A DNA stretch of 52,248 nucleotides, taken from Pseudomonadota bacterium (GTDB lineage Bacteria; Pseudomonadota; Gammaproteobacteria; Burkholderiales; Gallionellaceae). A model generated the notes under the pieces. It was not told the origin of the DNA. It searched no databases and was given only the letters and a program-made list of their open reading frames with translations. The stretch's first letter is position 1, and the number at the start of each line of letters is the position of its first letter. The stretch covers positions 1 to 52,248 of the forward strand of contig JAJZSA010000010.1 in NCBI GenBank assembly GCA_021822115.1, in the 5' to 3' direction. The translations under genes were made by a program, and so were the position numbers. Of the stretch, positions 1 to 8,436 are shown in pieces.

Positions 1-97
<97 letters not shown>

Positions 98-574
98 TTA
101 GTTTGATCTTTTATCTTGCAATCTCGCAGCCACGGCCGGCGAGACGAACTTGCTAACATCGCCGCCGAAACGCGATATCTCGCGCACCATGCTGGCCGAG
201 ATGAAGGTGTACTGCTCGGCCGGGGTGAGGAACACCGTCTCCACCTCCGGATCCAGGCTGCGGTTCATGCCGGCCATCTGGAATTCGTATTCGAAATCGG
301 ACACCGCGCGCAAGCCACGCAACACCACACGCGCATCCAGCTTGCGTACGTAGTTCATCAACAGGTCGTCGAAGCCTTCAACGCGCACATTGGCAAAATC
401 GTTGAATGCCTCGCGCGCCATTTCCACCCGTTCCGCGACGGTGAACAAGGTAGAACTGCGACTGGCGGCCACCGCCACCACCACCTCACCGAACAGTCCT
501 GCGGCACGCCGTACCACATCCTCATGGCCGCGGGTGATGGGATCGAAGGTGCCTGGATATACGACTCTGATCAT
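98..574 (-). CDS. coaD: Phosphopantetheine adenylyltransferase (CoaD)
   Basis: It catalyses the fourth step of coenzyme A synthesis, transferring AMP from ATP to 4'-phosphopantetheine to give dephospho-CoA. The 158-residue length is normal for the family. The N-terminus reads [12 protein letters not shown], containing the nucleotidyltransferase (T/H)xGH signature. The second signature, near [10 protein letters not shown], lies in the last third. The start ATG overlaps the rsmD stop by four bases (ATGA), so the two genes are probably translated together. Cytoplasmic housekeeping gene. Confidence 0.97.
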   Translation of the reverse strand: MIRVVYPGTFDPITRGHEDVVRRAAGLFGEVVVAVAASRSSTLFTVAERVEMAREAFNDFANVRVEGFDDLLMNYVRKLDARVVLRGLRAVSDFEYEFQMAGMNRSLDPEVETVFLTPAEQYTFISASMVREISRFGGDVSKFVSPAVAARLQDKRSN

Positions 575-1110
575 GCCTGGATGCGTTGCAATAATTGATA
601 ATGGACCGCACCGGCCTGACGTTGCTTCAATACCTGCCAGTCCGCCCCGGCATCGAACGCAGCGCCGCTTTCCACATAGACCACGCCATCAGGTGTCAGC
701 AGATGCGGCAATTGCGGCATCACGCGCTGCAAAAGATCACTCTGGAACGGGGGATCGAGGAAGACGACGTCGAACGTCGATTTCGTCTGCGAGGCGAATT
801 TTAGCCCATCCTCGCAGTACAAGGCTACATTGCTCATTCCCAGTGTGCCGAGCGCCTGCCTCAAAGCCGCATGGACAGTGCGGTTTTGCTCGACCAACAC
901 TACCTGCTCCGCCCCGCGTGACGCCGCTTCGAATCCCAGTGCGCCACTGCCGGCAAACAGATCCAGGCAACGTTTACCGTACAGCGTCTGCCCCAGCCAG
1001 TTGAACAAGGTTTCGCGCACGCGATCCGGGGTCGGCCGCAGTCCGATGCTGTCCGGAAAGGTGATGATGCGGCTGCGGTGGCTACCGCCGATGATACGGA
1101 CCTTGTTTAT
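571..1110 (-). CDS. rsmD: 16S rRNA (guanine-966 N2)-methyltransferase RsmD, probable AUA start
   Basis: RsmD methylates G966 of 16S rRNA during small-subunit assembly. The protein has the SAM motif [17 protein letters not shown] and the catalytic D/N-P-P-F motif (FLDPPFQ), as expected. The first ATG/GTG/TTG in frame is a GTG at 1020, but that start would cut off the conserved N-terminus (VRIIGG, then [13 protein letters not shown]), which is encoded without interruption upstream. The best start is an ATA codon at 1110-1108. It gives a normal 179-residue protein beginning M(I)NKVRIIGG. It sits 7 bases after an AGGAG ribosome binding site and overlaps the TAA stop of the preceding peptidase gene. 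Identity is certain; the unusual start is an inference. Confidence 0.9.
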   Translation of the reverse strand: MNKVRIIGGSHRSRIITFPDSIGLRPTPDRVRETLFNWLGQTLYGKRCLDLFAGSGALGFEAASRGAEQVVLVEQNRTVHAALRQALGTLGMSNVALYCEDGLKFASQTKSTFDVVFLDPPFQSDLLQRVMPQLPHLLTPDGVVYVESGAAFDAGADWQVLKQRQAGAVHYQLLQRIQA

Positions 1111-2420
1111 TTTCCGGCTCCTGCATCCTGTGCACCGACGATCACCGTCGCCAGTGCAGCGGGATCGATATGACGCCGGAAGGCCTCATGGATGGACTGC
1201 ACCGTCACCTGCTCCACACGCTGCTGGAAGTCATCCAGATAGGTCAGCGGCAAACCGTAGAAACCGATCACGCTGAGATATTCCAGGATCTTGCGGTTGC
1301 TGTCGATGCGCAGCGGGAAGCCGCCGATGATGTTCTGTTTGGCCGCGCGCAATTCATCCTGCGTCGGCCCCTGTTGCACGAAATCGCGCACGGTCTTGCG
1401 CACCACCCGCAAGGCCTCGTCCACTTGCTCCTTCTTGGTCTGCAAACCGACCTGGAACGCACCGGTCTGCTGCATAGGCATGAAATAGCTGTAGACGCTG
1501 TAAGCCATACCGCGCTGCTCGCGCACTTCGTCCATCAGGCGCGACACGAAACCGCCGCCCCCCAGGATGTAGTTGCCGACATACAACGGGAAATAGTCCG
1601 GGTCATCCCGCGCCATGCCAGGCGCACCGATCAGGATATGGCTCTGACTCGCCGGATGCGGGATGCGCCGCTCGCGCGCCGCGATGCGCAGCGCGACCGA
1701 CGGCAAGGTGGCCACCGCACCGCCTTGCGGCAAGCCTGCCGTCAGCTGCTGCGCGATGTCTTCTGCCTGCCGGCGCGAGATGTCGCCCATCAACGCCACC
1801 ACCGCCCCCTTGGCCGCATAGTGGTCGCGGTAGAAAGCGGCCAGATCGTCGCGCTGGATACGTTCGATGTCACCGGCCTCCGCTTGCCAGGCATAGGGGT
1901 GCTCGCCGAACACCGCTTTGCCGAAGGCTTTCTCCGCCAGGAATTCCGGCTTGGTCTCCGCCTCCTGCAAGCCGGCGATGACGCGCGCCTTCTCGCGCGC
2001 CAGCACCGGAGCGGGGAACAATGGCTGTTGCAGCACACGCGCCAGGACATCCAAGGCCACATCGCGCTCCGCCGGCATGCTCAGCGTACGCAGTGACAAC
2101 GATGAACGATCCGCATCGAAGCTGCTGTCGATCCGCGCACCCACATCCGCCAGCTTGCGTGCGATCTCATCCTCATCCATGCCCTGCACGCCCAGGTCGA
2201 GCAGGCTATGGGTCAGACCGGCCACACCCTTCTTGTCGGCGGCATCATGTGCACTGCCGGCCGGGAAATTGACCGCCACATCGAGCATGGGCAGGTTGTG
2301 GTCCTCCACGAAATACACTTGGGCGCCACTGGGCGCCGTCCAGTGCTCGATCCGTGGCGTGGCCGCAGCCGTACCGGCAAGAAAGCCCAGCAGGGTGAAC
2401 AGGAACAATCTAGTGCGCAT
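1107..2420 (-). CDS. M16 family peptidase-like protein, catalytically inactive partner
   Basis: This 437-residue exported protein has a signal peptide (MRTRLFLFTLLGFLAGTAAA) and two pitrilysin (LuxS/MPP-like) domains. The zinc motif HxxEH is absent: the equivalent stretch reads GLTHSLLDLG. The Arg/Tyr pair used for substrate binding in the C-terminal half is kept (EQRGMAYSVYSYF). This matches the non-catalytic subunit of two-gene M16 pairs, as in the alpha and beta subunits of mitochondrial processing peptidase. The start at 2420 places the signal peptide first and overlaps the end of the active partner gene by 11 bases. A start at 2435 is possible but adds five residues ahead of the signal. 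Probably periplasmic; the substrate is unknown. Confidence 0.9.
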   Translation of the reverse strand: MRTRLFLFTLLGFLAGTAAATPRIEHWTAPSGAQVYFVEDHNLPMLDVAVNFPAGSAHDAADKKGVAGLTHSLLDLGVQGMDEDEIARKLADVGARIDSSFDADRSSLSLRTLSMPAERDVALDVLARVLQQPLFPAPVLAREKARVIAGLQEAETKPEFLAEKAFGKAVFGEHPYAWQAEAGDIERIQRDDLAAFYRDHYAAKGAVVALMGDISRRQAEDIAQQLTAGLPQGGAVATLPSVALRIAARERRIPHPASQSHILIGAPGMARDDPDYFPLYVGNYILGGGGFVSRLMDEVREQRGMAYSVYSYFMPMQQTGAFQVGLQTKKEQVDEALRVVRKTVRDFVQQGPTQDELRAAKQNIIGGFPLRIDSNRKILEYLSVIGFYGLPLTYLDDFQQRVEQVTVQSIHEAFRRHIDPAALATVIVGAQDAGAGK

Positions 2421-3762
2421 GCGCCATCCCTCCATGCTGCGGTTTGTCCGCCGCCAATGGCTGCGGGTCGAGTACCGCCACCGTCAATTGATCGTCGCGC
2501 AGGATGTCGCGAGCGACCGCCTGCACCTGCTCGGCCGTCACCGCCTGCAATCTTTCCAGCATCACCGGCAGATCGCGATAAGAGAGGCCGATGCTTTCGA
2601 TCTGGCCGATCTGCATCGCCTGATAGAACAGCGAATCGAGCTTGTACACCTCAGCCGCCGTGACCTGCGCGCGCACACGCTTCAGCTCTTCCTCGCTCAC
2701 ACCTTCCTGCACCACCTTGCGCAATTGCGCGCGCAAGGCAGCCTCCAGCGATTCCACGCTTTGCCCGCGCACCGGCGTGCCTTCCAGCGTGAACATGGTC
2801 GGCCCGCGCGATGTGTTGGCGTAGCTGGCACCGACACTGGTCGCCACTTGCTGCTCGCGCACCAGCGCCTTGTTGAGCCGGGCAGAGTCGTTGCCATCCA
2901 GCACGCCGGCCAGCACGGACAGTGCGTAAGGCTGCCAATCCTGCCTCACATCACGCAAGGTCGGCGCATGCCATGCCATCACCAGGTAGGGCAGTTCCGC
3001 CGGCGCCTTGACCACGATGCGCTTGATGCCCAACTGGGGCGGCTCCTCATAATGTTTGCGCTCCGGCTGTTTGACGGCCCGGATCGGGCCATAGTATTTG
3101 CGTGCCAATGCGAACACCTTGCGCGCATCGACATCGCCGGCGATCACCAGCGTGGCATTGTTGGGGGCATACCAGCTGCGGTACCAGCGACGGGCATCAT
3201 CCACCGTCATGTTGTTCAGGTCGTTCATCCAGCCGACGATGGGGTTACGGTAAGGATGTTCCTGATAGGCCGTGGCCATCATGCGCTCATCCAGCAAGGC
3301 ATGGGCATCGTCATCGGTGCGCCAGCGCCGCTCTTCCATCACCACGCGCAACTCCTTGGCGAACTCCTGTGCGCTCAGGTCAAGGTTATGCATGCGGTCG
3401 GCTTCCAGTTTCATCGCCAGCTCCAGGCGCGATCTGTCCAACTGCTGGAAATAGGCGGTGTAATCGTAGCTGGTAAAGGCATTCTCGCGGCCACCGGCGG
3501 CGGCGATACGGCGCGAGAACTCGCCCACCGGCACATCTTTGGTGCCCTTGAACATCATGTGCTCCAGCACATGGGCGACGCCGGTGATGCCGGTCTGTTC
3601 ATCCATGCTGCCTGCGTGATACCAGATCTGCTGCACCACGACCGGGGCACGCCGGTCTTCCTTTACGATGACTTTCAGGCCGTTCGCCAGTGTCTGCTCG
3701 AACACCTCGGCCTGGGCGCCGAATGCCATCAGCACTGCCAGGCAGCATGCATAAAATCTCAT
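2410..3762 (-). CDS. M16 family zinc metallopeptidase, active partner
   Basis: A 450-residue exported protein with a signal peptide ending around AQAEVFEQ. The inverted zinc motif HxxEH is present as HVLEHMMFKGT near residue 65, so this is the catalytic member of the pair. The domain order (M16 N-terminal, then M16 C-terminal) and length match bacterial processing-protease-like enzymes thought to degrade peptides in the periplasm. The gene is the first of a minus-strand unit with its inactive partner, rsmD, coaD and ferredoxin. It is divergent from ftsY across 67 bases. Confidence 0.92.
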   Translation of the reverse strand: MRFYACCLAVLMAFGAQAEVFEQTLANGLKVIVKEDRRAPVVVQQIWYHAGSMDEQTGITGVAHVLEHMMFKGTKDVPVGEFSRRIAAAGGRENAFTSYDYTAYFQQLDRSRLELAMKLEADRMHNLDLSAQEFAKELRVVMEERRWRTDDDAHALLDERMMATAYQEHPYRNPIVGWMNDLNNMTVDDARRWYRSWYAPNNATLVIAGDVDARKVFALARKYYGPIRAVKQPERKHYEEPPQLGIKRIVVKAPAELPYLVMAWHAPTLRDVRQDWQPYALSVLAGVLDGNDSARLNKALVREQQVATSVGASYANTSRGPTMFTLEGTPVRGQSVESLEAALRAQLRKVVQEGVSEEELKRVRAQVTAAEVYKLDSLFYQAMQIGQIESIGLSYRDLPVMLERLQAVTAEQVQAVARDILRDDQLTVAVLDPQPLAADKPQHGGMAHAH

Positions 3763-3829
3763 GTATCTTGTCCTGAAACGTTAAAATGCGGGCGCATTAT
3801 GCGACATTCCACCAGACCTTTCCCAGCCC

Positions 3830-4783
3830 ATGTTCAGTTTCCTGAAGAAAAAAGCCGACCCGAGTGACCCCAGCGACAACGGCTGGGTACAGCGCCTGCG
3901 CAGCGGTCTGGCGCGGACCGGTGGACAACTGGCCGCCCTGCTGGTTCCCGGCACCCGTATCGATGAAGAGCTTTACGAAGAGCTGGAGACGCTTCTCATC
4001 ACTGCCGACGTGGGTATAGAGGCGACCCAGACCCTGCTTGCCGACGTACGCCGCCACGTCAAGGAAGAACGCCTGACCGAAGCCTCCCAACTGAAGGAAG
4101 CTCTGGCCCACGCTCTGCTCAAGCTGCTGCAACCGCTGGCGCAACCGCTCGATGTCGCCCCGCACAAGCCCTTCGTCATCATGCTGTGCGGCGTCAACGG
4201 CGCCGGCAAGACCACCTCCATCGGCAAACTGGCCAAACATTTCCAGAGCCTGGGCAAGTCGGTGTTGCTGGCTGCGGGGGATACCTTCCGTGCCGCCGCA
4301 CGCGAACAGTTGATGGAATGGGGCAAACGCAACGACGTGACCGTCATCGCCCAACAGAGCGGCGATGCTGCGGCGGTGATCTACGACGCGGTGCAAGCAG
4401 CGCAGGCACGCGGCATCGACGTGGTGCTGGCCGATACCGCTGGCCGCCTTGCCACGCAAGCGCACCTGATGGAAGAGATCAAGAAGGTGAAACGGGTGAT
4501 CGCCAAGGCCCTGCCCGATGCACCGCATGAAGTGCTGCTGGTACTGGATGCCAATACCGGACAGAACGCTCTGTCGCAAGTGAAAGCTTTCGATGACGCG
4601 CTGGATGTCTCGGGACTGGTGCTGACCAAGCTCGACGGCACCGCCAAGGGCGGCGTCATCGCTGCCATCGCCCGCGCGCATCCGATCCCGGTACGCTTCA
4701 TCGGGGTCGGCGAAGGCATGGACGACCTGAAACCTTTCGTGGCGGAAGAATTCATCGCCGCGCTGCTGGGCGTGGAGCAATGA
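3830..4783 (+). CDS. ftsY: Signal recognition particle receptor FtsY
   Basis: FtsY is the GTPase that docks SRP-ribosome complexes at the inner membrane for co-translational insertion. The 317-residue protein has the NG domain: helical N part about residues 25-100, P-loop GVNGAGKTT at 121-129, DTAGR at 202-206 and TKLDG at 266-270. The long acidic A domain of E. coli FtsY is missing, leaving a short basic N-terminus (MFSFLKKKADPSD). It overlaps ftsE by four bases in the familiar ftsY-ftsE-ftsX order. No strong ribosome binding site precedes the ATG. Confidence 0.98.
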   Translation: MFSFLKKKADPSDPSDNGWVQRLRSGLARTGGQLAALLVPGTRIDEELYEELETLLITADVGIEATQTLLADVRRHVKEERLTEASQLKEALAHALLKLLQPLAQPLDVAPHKPFVIMLCGVNGAGKTTSIGKLAKHFQSLGKSVLLAAGDTFRAAAREQLMEWGKRNDVTVIAQQSGDAAAVIYDAVQAAQARGIDVVLADTAGRLATQAHLMEEIKKVKRVIAKALPDAPHEVLLVLDANTGQNALSQVKAFDDALDVSGLVLTKLDGTAKGGVIAAIARAHPIPVRFIGVGEGMDDLKPFVAEEFIAALLGVEQ

Positions 4784-5442
4784 TCCGTTTCGGCCAGGTC
4801 TACAAACGCTATCCCGGCGGACACGAGGCCTTGCAGGATGTCAGCTTCGAGGTCGCCAAGGGCGAGATGGTCTATCTCACCGGACACTCCGGCGCCGGCA
4901 AGAGCACCCTGCTCAAACTGGTGGCAGCCATCGAACGCCCGACCAGCGGCAGCGTCCTGGTCAACGGGCAGAACATCCGCGCCATCAAGCGCGAAGCCAT
5001 CCCCGCCCTGCGCCGCAACATCGGCCTGATCTTCCAGGACCACAAATTGCTGTTCGATCGTACCGCCTTCGACAACGTGCTGCTCCCCTTGCAGATCGCC
5101 GGCTTCGATCACCGCGAAGCGGCCAAACGCGCGCGCGCCGCACTGGACAAGGTCGGCCTGTTGAATCGCGAGAAAGCCAATCCCATCGCTCTCTCCGGCG
5201 GCGAGCAACAACGCCTGTGCATCGCACGCGCCATCGTCACGCGTCCCGCCATCCTGCTAGCGGACGAGCCGACCGGCAATCTGGATGCCGAATACGCGAA
5301 CGAGATCCTGAACATCTTCAAATCCTTCCATGAGGTCGGCGCCACCTTGCTCATCTCTACGCACGACGAGAATGTGCTGCGCCGCTTCCCGGTGCGCGCC
5401 CTGCACCTGAAGCAGGGGGTATTGCAGGAGCGCCCAGCATGA
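4780..5442 (+). CDS. ftsE: Cell division ATP-binding protein FtsE
   Basis: FtsE is the ATPase of the FtsEX complex, which couples the septal ring to peptidoglycan hydrolase activation at the division site. The 220 residues carry Walker A GHSGAGKST (35-43), the ABC signature LSGGEQQR (138-145) and Walker B ILLADEP (158-164). Both its start and stop overlap neighbours by four bases, so translation is coupled with ftsY and ftsX. Confidence 0.98.
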   Translation: MIRFGQVYKRYPGGHEALQDVSFEVAKGEMVYLTGHSGAGKSTLLKLVAAIERPTSGSVLVNGQNIRAIKREAIPALRRNIGLIFQDHKLLFDRTAFDNVLLPLQIAGFDHREAAKRARAALDKVGLLNREKANPIALSGGEQQRLCIARAIVTRPAILLADEPTGNLDAEYANEILNIFKSFHEVGATLLISTHDENVLRRFPVRALHLKQGVLQERPA

Positions 5443-6344
5443 GCACCTTGCGCGAACACCTGCAAGTCTTGCTGGGTACACTGCGCCGCCTGTGGCTGAC
5501 GCCGGCTGGTTCGCTGCTCAACATGCTCATCATCGGTATCGCACTTAGCCTGCCGGTCGGCGCCTATGTCATGCTTGAAAGCATGCAGCAGCTGGCGGCA
5601 CGCGCAGCGATCGTGCCGCAGATCAGCGCCTTCGTACGTAACAACACGCGCGATAGCAACCTGCGCGAACTGCAGGAAAAGCTGGAGCGTGACCCACGCT
5701 TCGCCAAGGTGGAATTCGTAGCGCGCGACAGCGCCTTGCAGCGTCTGCAGCAAAGCACCGGCCTGGCCGACCTCATCCGCGACTTGCCCGACAACCCTCT
5801 GCCTGACGCTTTCATCCTGACCCCGCGCGACACCGACAATGCGGCGCTGGGAAGCTTGCATAGCGAATTGTCCGACTGGCCCCAGTTCGAGCATGTACAA
5901 CTCGATTCCGCCTGGGTGAAAAGACTGGACGCCCTGCTCGATCTGGGACGGCTGGCGACCAGCTTGCTGGCCGGCACACTGAGCCTGGCGCTGGTCGCCA
6001 TCACGTTCAATTCCATCCGCCTGCAGATACTGACCCGGCGCGACGAGATCGAAGTCACCCGCCTGATCGGCGCCAATGATGCCTTCATCCGCCGCCCCTT
6101 CCTGTATTTCGGCCTGCTGCAAGGCTTGATCGGCGGCATCATGGCCTGGCTGCTGGTAAGTGCCAGCCTGTGGCTGCTGAATGGCAGTCTGAGCCACTTG
6201 ACCGCCCTTTATGCCAGCGATTTCCGCTTGCACGCTCTGTCCTTGCCGGACACCCTGACGCTGTTCGCCTTCTCCGCCTACCTGGGCTGGCTGGGCGCCT
6301 GGTTCTCCGTGTCACAACACCTGCTGCGTATCGATGCACATTGA
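5439..6344 (+). CDS. ftsX: Cell division protein FtsX
   Basis: FtsX is the integral membrane partner of FtsE. The 301-residue protein has one transmembrane helix near residues 20-42, a periplasmic loop rich in charged residues (about 45-165) that activates murein hydrolase regulators in other species, and three C-terminal hydrophobic segments (about 175-195, 220-250 and 270-290). The start overlaps the ftsE stop (ATGA). The rpoH promoter begins 13 bases after the stop. Confidence 0.96.
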   Translation: MSTLREHLQVLLGTLRRLWLTPAGSLLNMLIIGIALSLPVGAYVMLESMQQLAARAAIVPQISAFVRNNTRDSNLRELQEKLERDPRFAKVEFVARDSALQRLQQSTGLADLIRDLPDNPLPDAFILTPRDTDNAALGSLHSELSDWPQFEHVQLDSAWVKRLDALLDLGRLATSLLAGTLSLALVAITFNSIRLQILTRRDEIEVTRLIGANDAFIRRPFLYFGLLQGLIGGIMAWLLVSASLWLLNGSLSHLTALYASDFRLHALSLPDTLTLFAFSAYLGWLGAWFSVSQHLLRIDAH

Positions 6345-6357
6345 ACCCTTTCGCCTT

Positions 6358-6384
6358 TTGGCACTCTCAGGTAACGAGTGCTAG
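6358..6384. promoter_or_regulatory. CIRCE operator (HrcA site) over the rpoH promoter
   Basis: The sequence TTGGCACTC, nine bases, then GAGTGCTAG matches the CIRCE consensus TTAGCACTC-N9-GAGTGCTAA at 16 of 18 arm positions with the exact spacing. It overlaps both the -35 (6358-6363) and -10 (6382-6387) hexamers of the rpoH promoter, where a bound HrcA repressor would block RNA polymerase. CIRCE is the known binding site of HrcA, which normally controls groESL and dnaK. Confidence 0.88.
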
Positions 6385-6387
6385 AAT
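6358..6387 (+). promoter_or_regulatory. Sigma-70-type promoter of rpoH
   Basis: The -35 TTGGCA (6358-6363) and -10 TAGAAT (6382-6387) are separated by 18 bases. The transcript should start near 6394, leaving a leader of only about 16 bases with a strong AAAGGAGG ribosome binding site at 6395-6402. There is no room for an RNA thermometer of the E. coli rpoH kind. Confidence 0.65.
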
Positions 6388-6409
6388 AAACTTCAAAGGA
6401 GGAAAGACC

Positions 6410-7264
6410 ATGAATGCAAGCATGAACCTGCCCATCCCCTCTGCCATCGGCGGACTGGAAGGCTACGTGCAGGCCGTCAACCGCTTTCCCGTGTTGACGC
6501 AGGAGCAAGAACTCGCGCTGGCGACCCGCTTCCGCCAACAGAACGACTTGGATGCTGCCCGTCAGTTGGTGCTTTCGCATCTGCGCGTGGTGGTCAGCGT
6601 GGCGCGTGGCTATGCCGGTTACGGCTTGCCGCAAGCCGACCTGATCCAGGAAGGCAACATCGGCCTGATGAAAGCGGTGAAGCGTTACGACCCGGAGCGC
6701 GGTGTGCGCTTGGTGTCGTTCGCCCTGCATTGGATCCGCGCCGAGATCCACGAATTCGTGATCCGCAACTGGCGTATGGTGAAGATCGCCACCACCAAGG
6801 CCCAGCGCAAACTGTTCTTCAACCTGCGCAGCCTGAAACAGGGCCTGGAGCCGCTCAAGCCTCAACAAGTGAGCGAGATTGCCCAGCAGTTGAATGTCAG
6901 CGAACGCGACGTAGTGGAGATGGAAGCTCGTTTCGCCGGCCACGAACTGGCACTGGATCCGCTCTCCAGCGATGAGGATGACGCCTACGCGCCAGTGCAA
7001 TATCTGGCGGATGACGAAGCGCATGAACCGCTGGCCATCCTCGAAAGTGCCCAACGCGAGCAGTTGCAAACTTCCGGCCTGACTAATGCACTGGCCGCGC
7101 TGGATGAGCGTAGCCGCCGCATCGTGGAAGCGCGCTGGCTGCAAGAGGAAGGTGGTGCCACCCTGCATGAACTGGCTGACGAGTTCGGCGTCTCTGCCGA
7201 ACGCATCCGCCAGATTGAGCAGAAGGCTTTGAGCAAGATGGGCGGGTTGCTGAAAGCAGCCTGA
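6410..7264 (+). CDS. rpoH: RNA polymerase sigma factor RpoH (sigma-32)
   Basis: RpoH directs RNA polymerase to heat-shock promoters. The 284-residue protein shows sigma-70 region 2 (RYDPERGVRLVSFALHWIRAEIHEFV), the RpoH-typical segment RNWRMVKIATTKAQRKLFFNLR straight after it, and a region 4 helix-turn-helix near the C-terminus (TLHELADEFGVSAERIRQIE). The ATG at 6410 follows AAAGGAGG by seven bases. The frame is open further upstream inside ftsX, but those codons are not part of the gene. Regulation by HrcA through the CIRCE site over the promoter is strongly suggested. A terminator follows at 7285. Confidence 0.98.
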   Translation: MNASMNLPIPSAIGGLEGYVQAVNRFPVLTQEQELALATRFRQQNDLDAARQLVLSHLRVVVSVARGYAGYGLPQADLIQEGNIGLMKAVKRYDPERGVRLVSFALHWIRAEIHEFVIRNWRMVKIATTKAQRKLFFNLRSLKQGLEPLKPQQVSEIAQQLNVSERDVVEMEARFAGHELALDPLSSDEDDAYAPVQYLADDEAHEPLAILESAQREQLQTSGLTNALAALDERSRRIVEARWLQEEGGATLHELADEFGVSAERIRQIEQKALSKMGGLLKAA

Positions 7265-7284
7265 CGCTTTTAGCCAGCCTCAAG

Positions 7285-7315
7285 AAAAAGCCGCAGCAGA
7301 TGCTGCGGCTTTTTT
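7285..7315. terminator. Bidirectional rho-independent terminator, rpoH / sspB
   Basis: A perfect hairpin, AGCCGCAGCA-GA-TGCTGCGGCT, is flanked by five A on the left and six T on the right, so it can end transcription in both directions. It lies between the convergent rpoH and sspB genes and overlaps the last base pairs of sspB. Confidence 0.93.
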
Positions 7316-7706
7316 ATTTGACGATCTTCAGCGATGGCCGCCCGGATGAGGAAGGAGGCTCCGGTGACTGTTCTGATGTACGAGGAGCCGATTCACCAGC
7401 CTGGAACACCAACCCCTGCCCGGTCTCCTTGGCGAAGATACCGATGACCGCCGCGACCGGGATCATCAATTGGTGCGCGACCCCGCCGAAGCGGCCGTTG
7501 CAACTGATGTCTTCATTGCCGAGTTGCAGGTTCTTGACCGCCTCCACACCGACGTTCAATACGATCTGCCCATCCTTGACATAAGCGGCAGGCACTTGCG
7601 TGTATTCGTCCACCTGGACGGCAAGATAAGGCGTATAGCCCGCATCCGCACACCATTCATAGATAGCGCGGATGAGATAGGGCTTGGTAGAAGGTTCGTT
7701 GATCAT
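7314..7706 (-). CDS. sspB: ClpXP protease specificity-enhancing factor SspB
   Basis: SspB tethers ssrA-tagged and other substrates to ClpXP. The 130-residue protein has the substrate-binding fold sequence typical of the family (PYLIRAIYEWCADAGYTPYL near the start) and a flexible Pro/Ser-rich linker. It ends RPSLKIVK, closely matching the ClpX-binding tail of E. coli SspB. The ATG at 7706 starts the conserved region; the open frame further upstream lies within sspA. It follows sspA by five bases, as in most beta- and gammaproteobacteria. Confidence 0.95.
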   Translation of the reverse strand: MINEPSTKPYLIRAIYEWCADAGYTPYLAVQVDEYTQVPAAYVKDGQIVLNVGVEAVKNLQLGNEDISCNGRFGGVAHQLMIPVAAVIGIFAKETGQGLVFQAGESAPRTSEQSPEPPSSSGRPSLKIVK

Positions 7707-7711
7707 CCTGC

Positions 7712-8311
7712 TTACTTGCGCATGGCTTTCTCGGCCGGGGTCAGTGCTTCGATGAACCCCTGACGCGAGAACAGACGCTCGGCGTATTTCATCAACGGCG
7801 TCGCATCCTTGTCCAGCTGGATGCCATAGTGCTCCAGACGCCACAGCAACGGTGCGATAGCCACATCGAGCATGGAGAAATCATCGCCCAGCATGAACTT
7901 CTGCTTGCCGAAGATCGGTGCGATCTGGGTCAGGTTGTCCTTGACCGCAGCGCGGGCCTTCTCCTGCGCCTTGGCGTTGTTGCTCTCCAGACCTTCGATA
8001 TGGCAGAACAGCTCCTGCTCAAAGCGGTGCAGGAACAGACGCGCACGTGCACGCATCACCGGATCGGGCGGCATCAGCTGCGGATGCGGGAAACGCTCGT
8101 CGATATATTCGTTGATGATGTTGGCTTCGTACAGGATCAGGTCGCGTTCGACCAGCACCGGCACCTTGTTGTACGGATTCATCACGGCCAGGTCTTCCGG
8201 CATATTGAACACGTCCACATCGATCACTTCGAAGTCCATGCCCTTCTCAAAGAGAACGAAACGGCAACGATGGCTATAGGGATCGGTCGTCCCGGAATAC
8301 AATGTCATCAT
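7712..8311 (-). CDS. sspA: Stringent starvation protein A (SspA)
   Basis: SspA is a glutathione-S-transferase-fold protein that binds RNA polymerase and changes transcription in starvation and stationary phase. The 199 residues have the thioredoxin-like N-terminal half (SGTTDPYSHRCRFVLFEKG, then NPYNKVPVLVERD) and an all-helical C-terminal half. Two adjacent ATG codons (8311 and 8308) could serve as start; an AGGTG ribosome binding site precedes them. It is cotranscribed with sspB and separated from petC by a terminator. Confidence 0.96.
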   Translation of the reverse strand: MMTLYSGTTDPYSHRCRFVLFEKGMDFEVIDVDVFNMPEDLAVMNPYNKVPVLVERDLILYEANIINEYIDERFPHPQLMPPDPVMRARARLFLHRFEQELFCHIEGLESNNAKAQEKARAAVKDNLTQIAPIFGKQKFMLGDDFSMLDVAIAPLLWRLEHYGIQLDKDATPLMKYAERLFSRQGFIEALTPAEKAMRK

Positions 8312-8343
8312 AAAAAATCACCTGAAAACAATTACATGGCATC

Positions 8344-8374
8344 AAAAACCAAAAGGCGGGGCATCACCCCCGCC
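8344..8374 (-). terminator. Rho-independent terminator after petABC
   Basis: Read on the minus strand, GGCGGGG and CCCCGCC (8374-8368 with 8361-8355) form a seven-pair stem with a six-base loop. It is followed by a T-rich run (TTTTGGTTTTT). It lies downstream of petC and upstream of sspA, so it probably ends the bc1 transcript. Confidence 0.85.
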
Positions 8375-8436
8375 ATCTGGCACAAACTGAAACGGGGCCG
8401 GAAATTACCACAAACCAGACCCCGGATTCAATCACC

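Noticed and set aside
116..598. Open frames opposite coaD and similar long frames opposite the M16, petB and his genes
   Set aside because: They are antisense shadows of conserved genes in GC-rich DNA, without recognisable domains or ribosome binding sites.
3781..3800. Palindrome AATGCG-GG-CGCATT between ftsY and the M16 gene
   Set aside because: It is only six pairs with a two-base centre in a short divergent gap, with no known operator match; too weak to call.
6170..6409. N-terminal extension of RpoH into ftsX
   Set aside because: The extension overlaps ftsX coding sequence; the ribosome binding site, promoter and conserved N-terminus all support the start at 6410.
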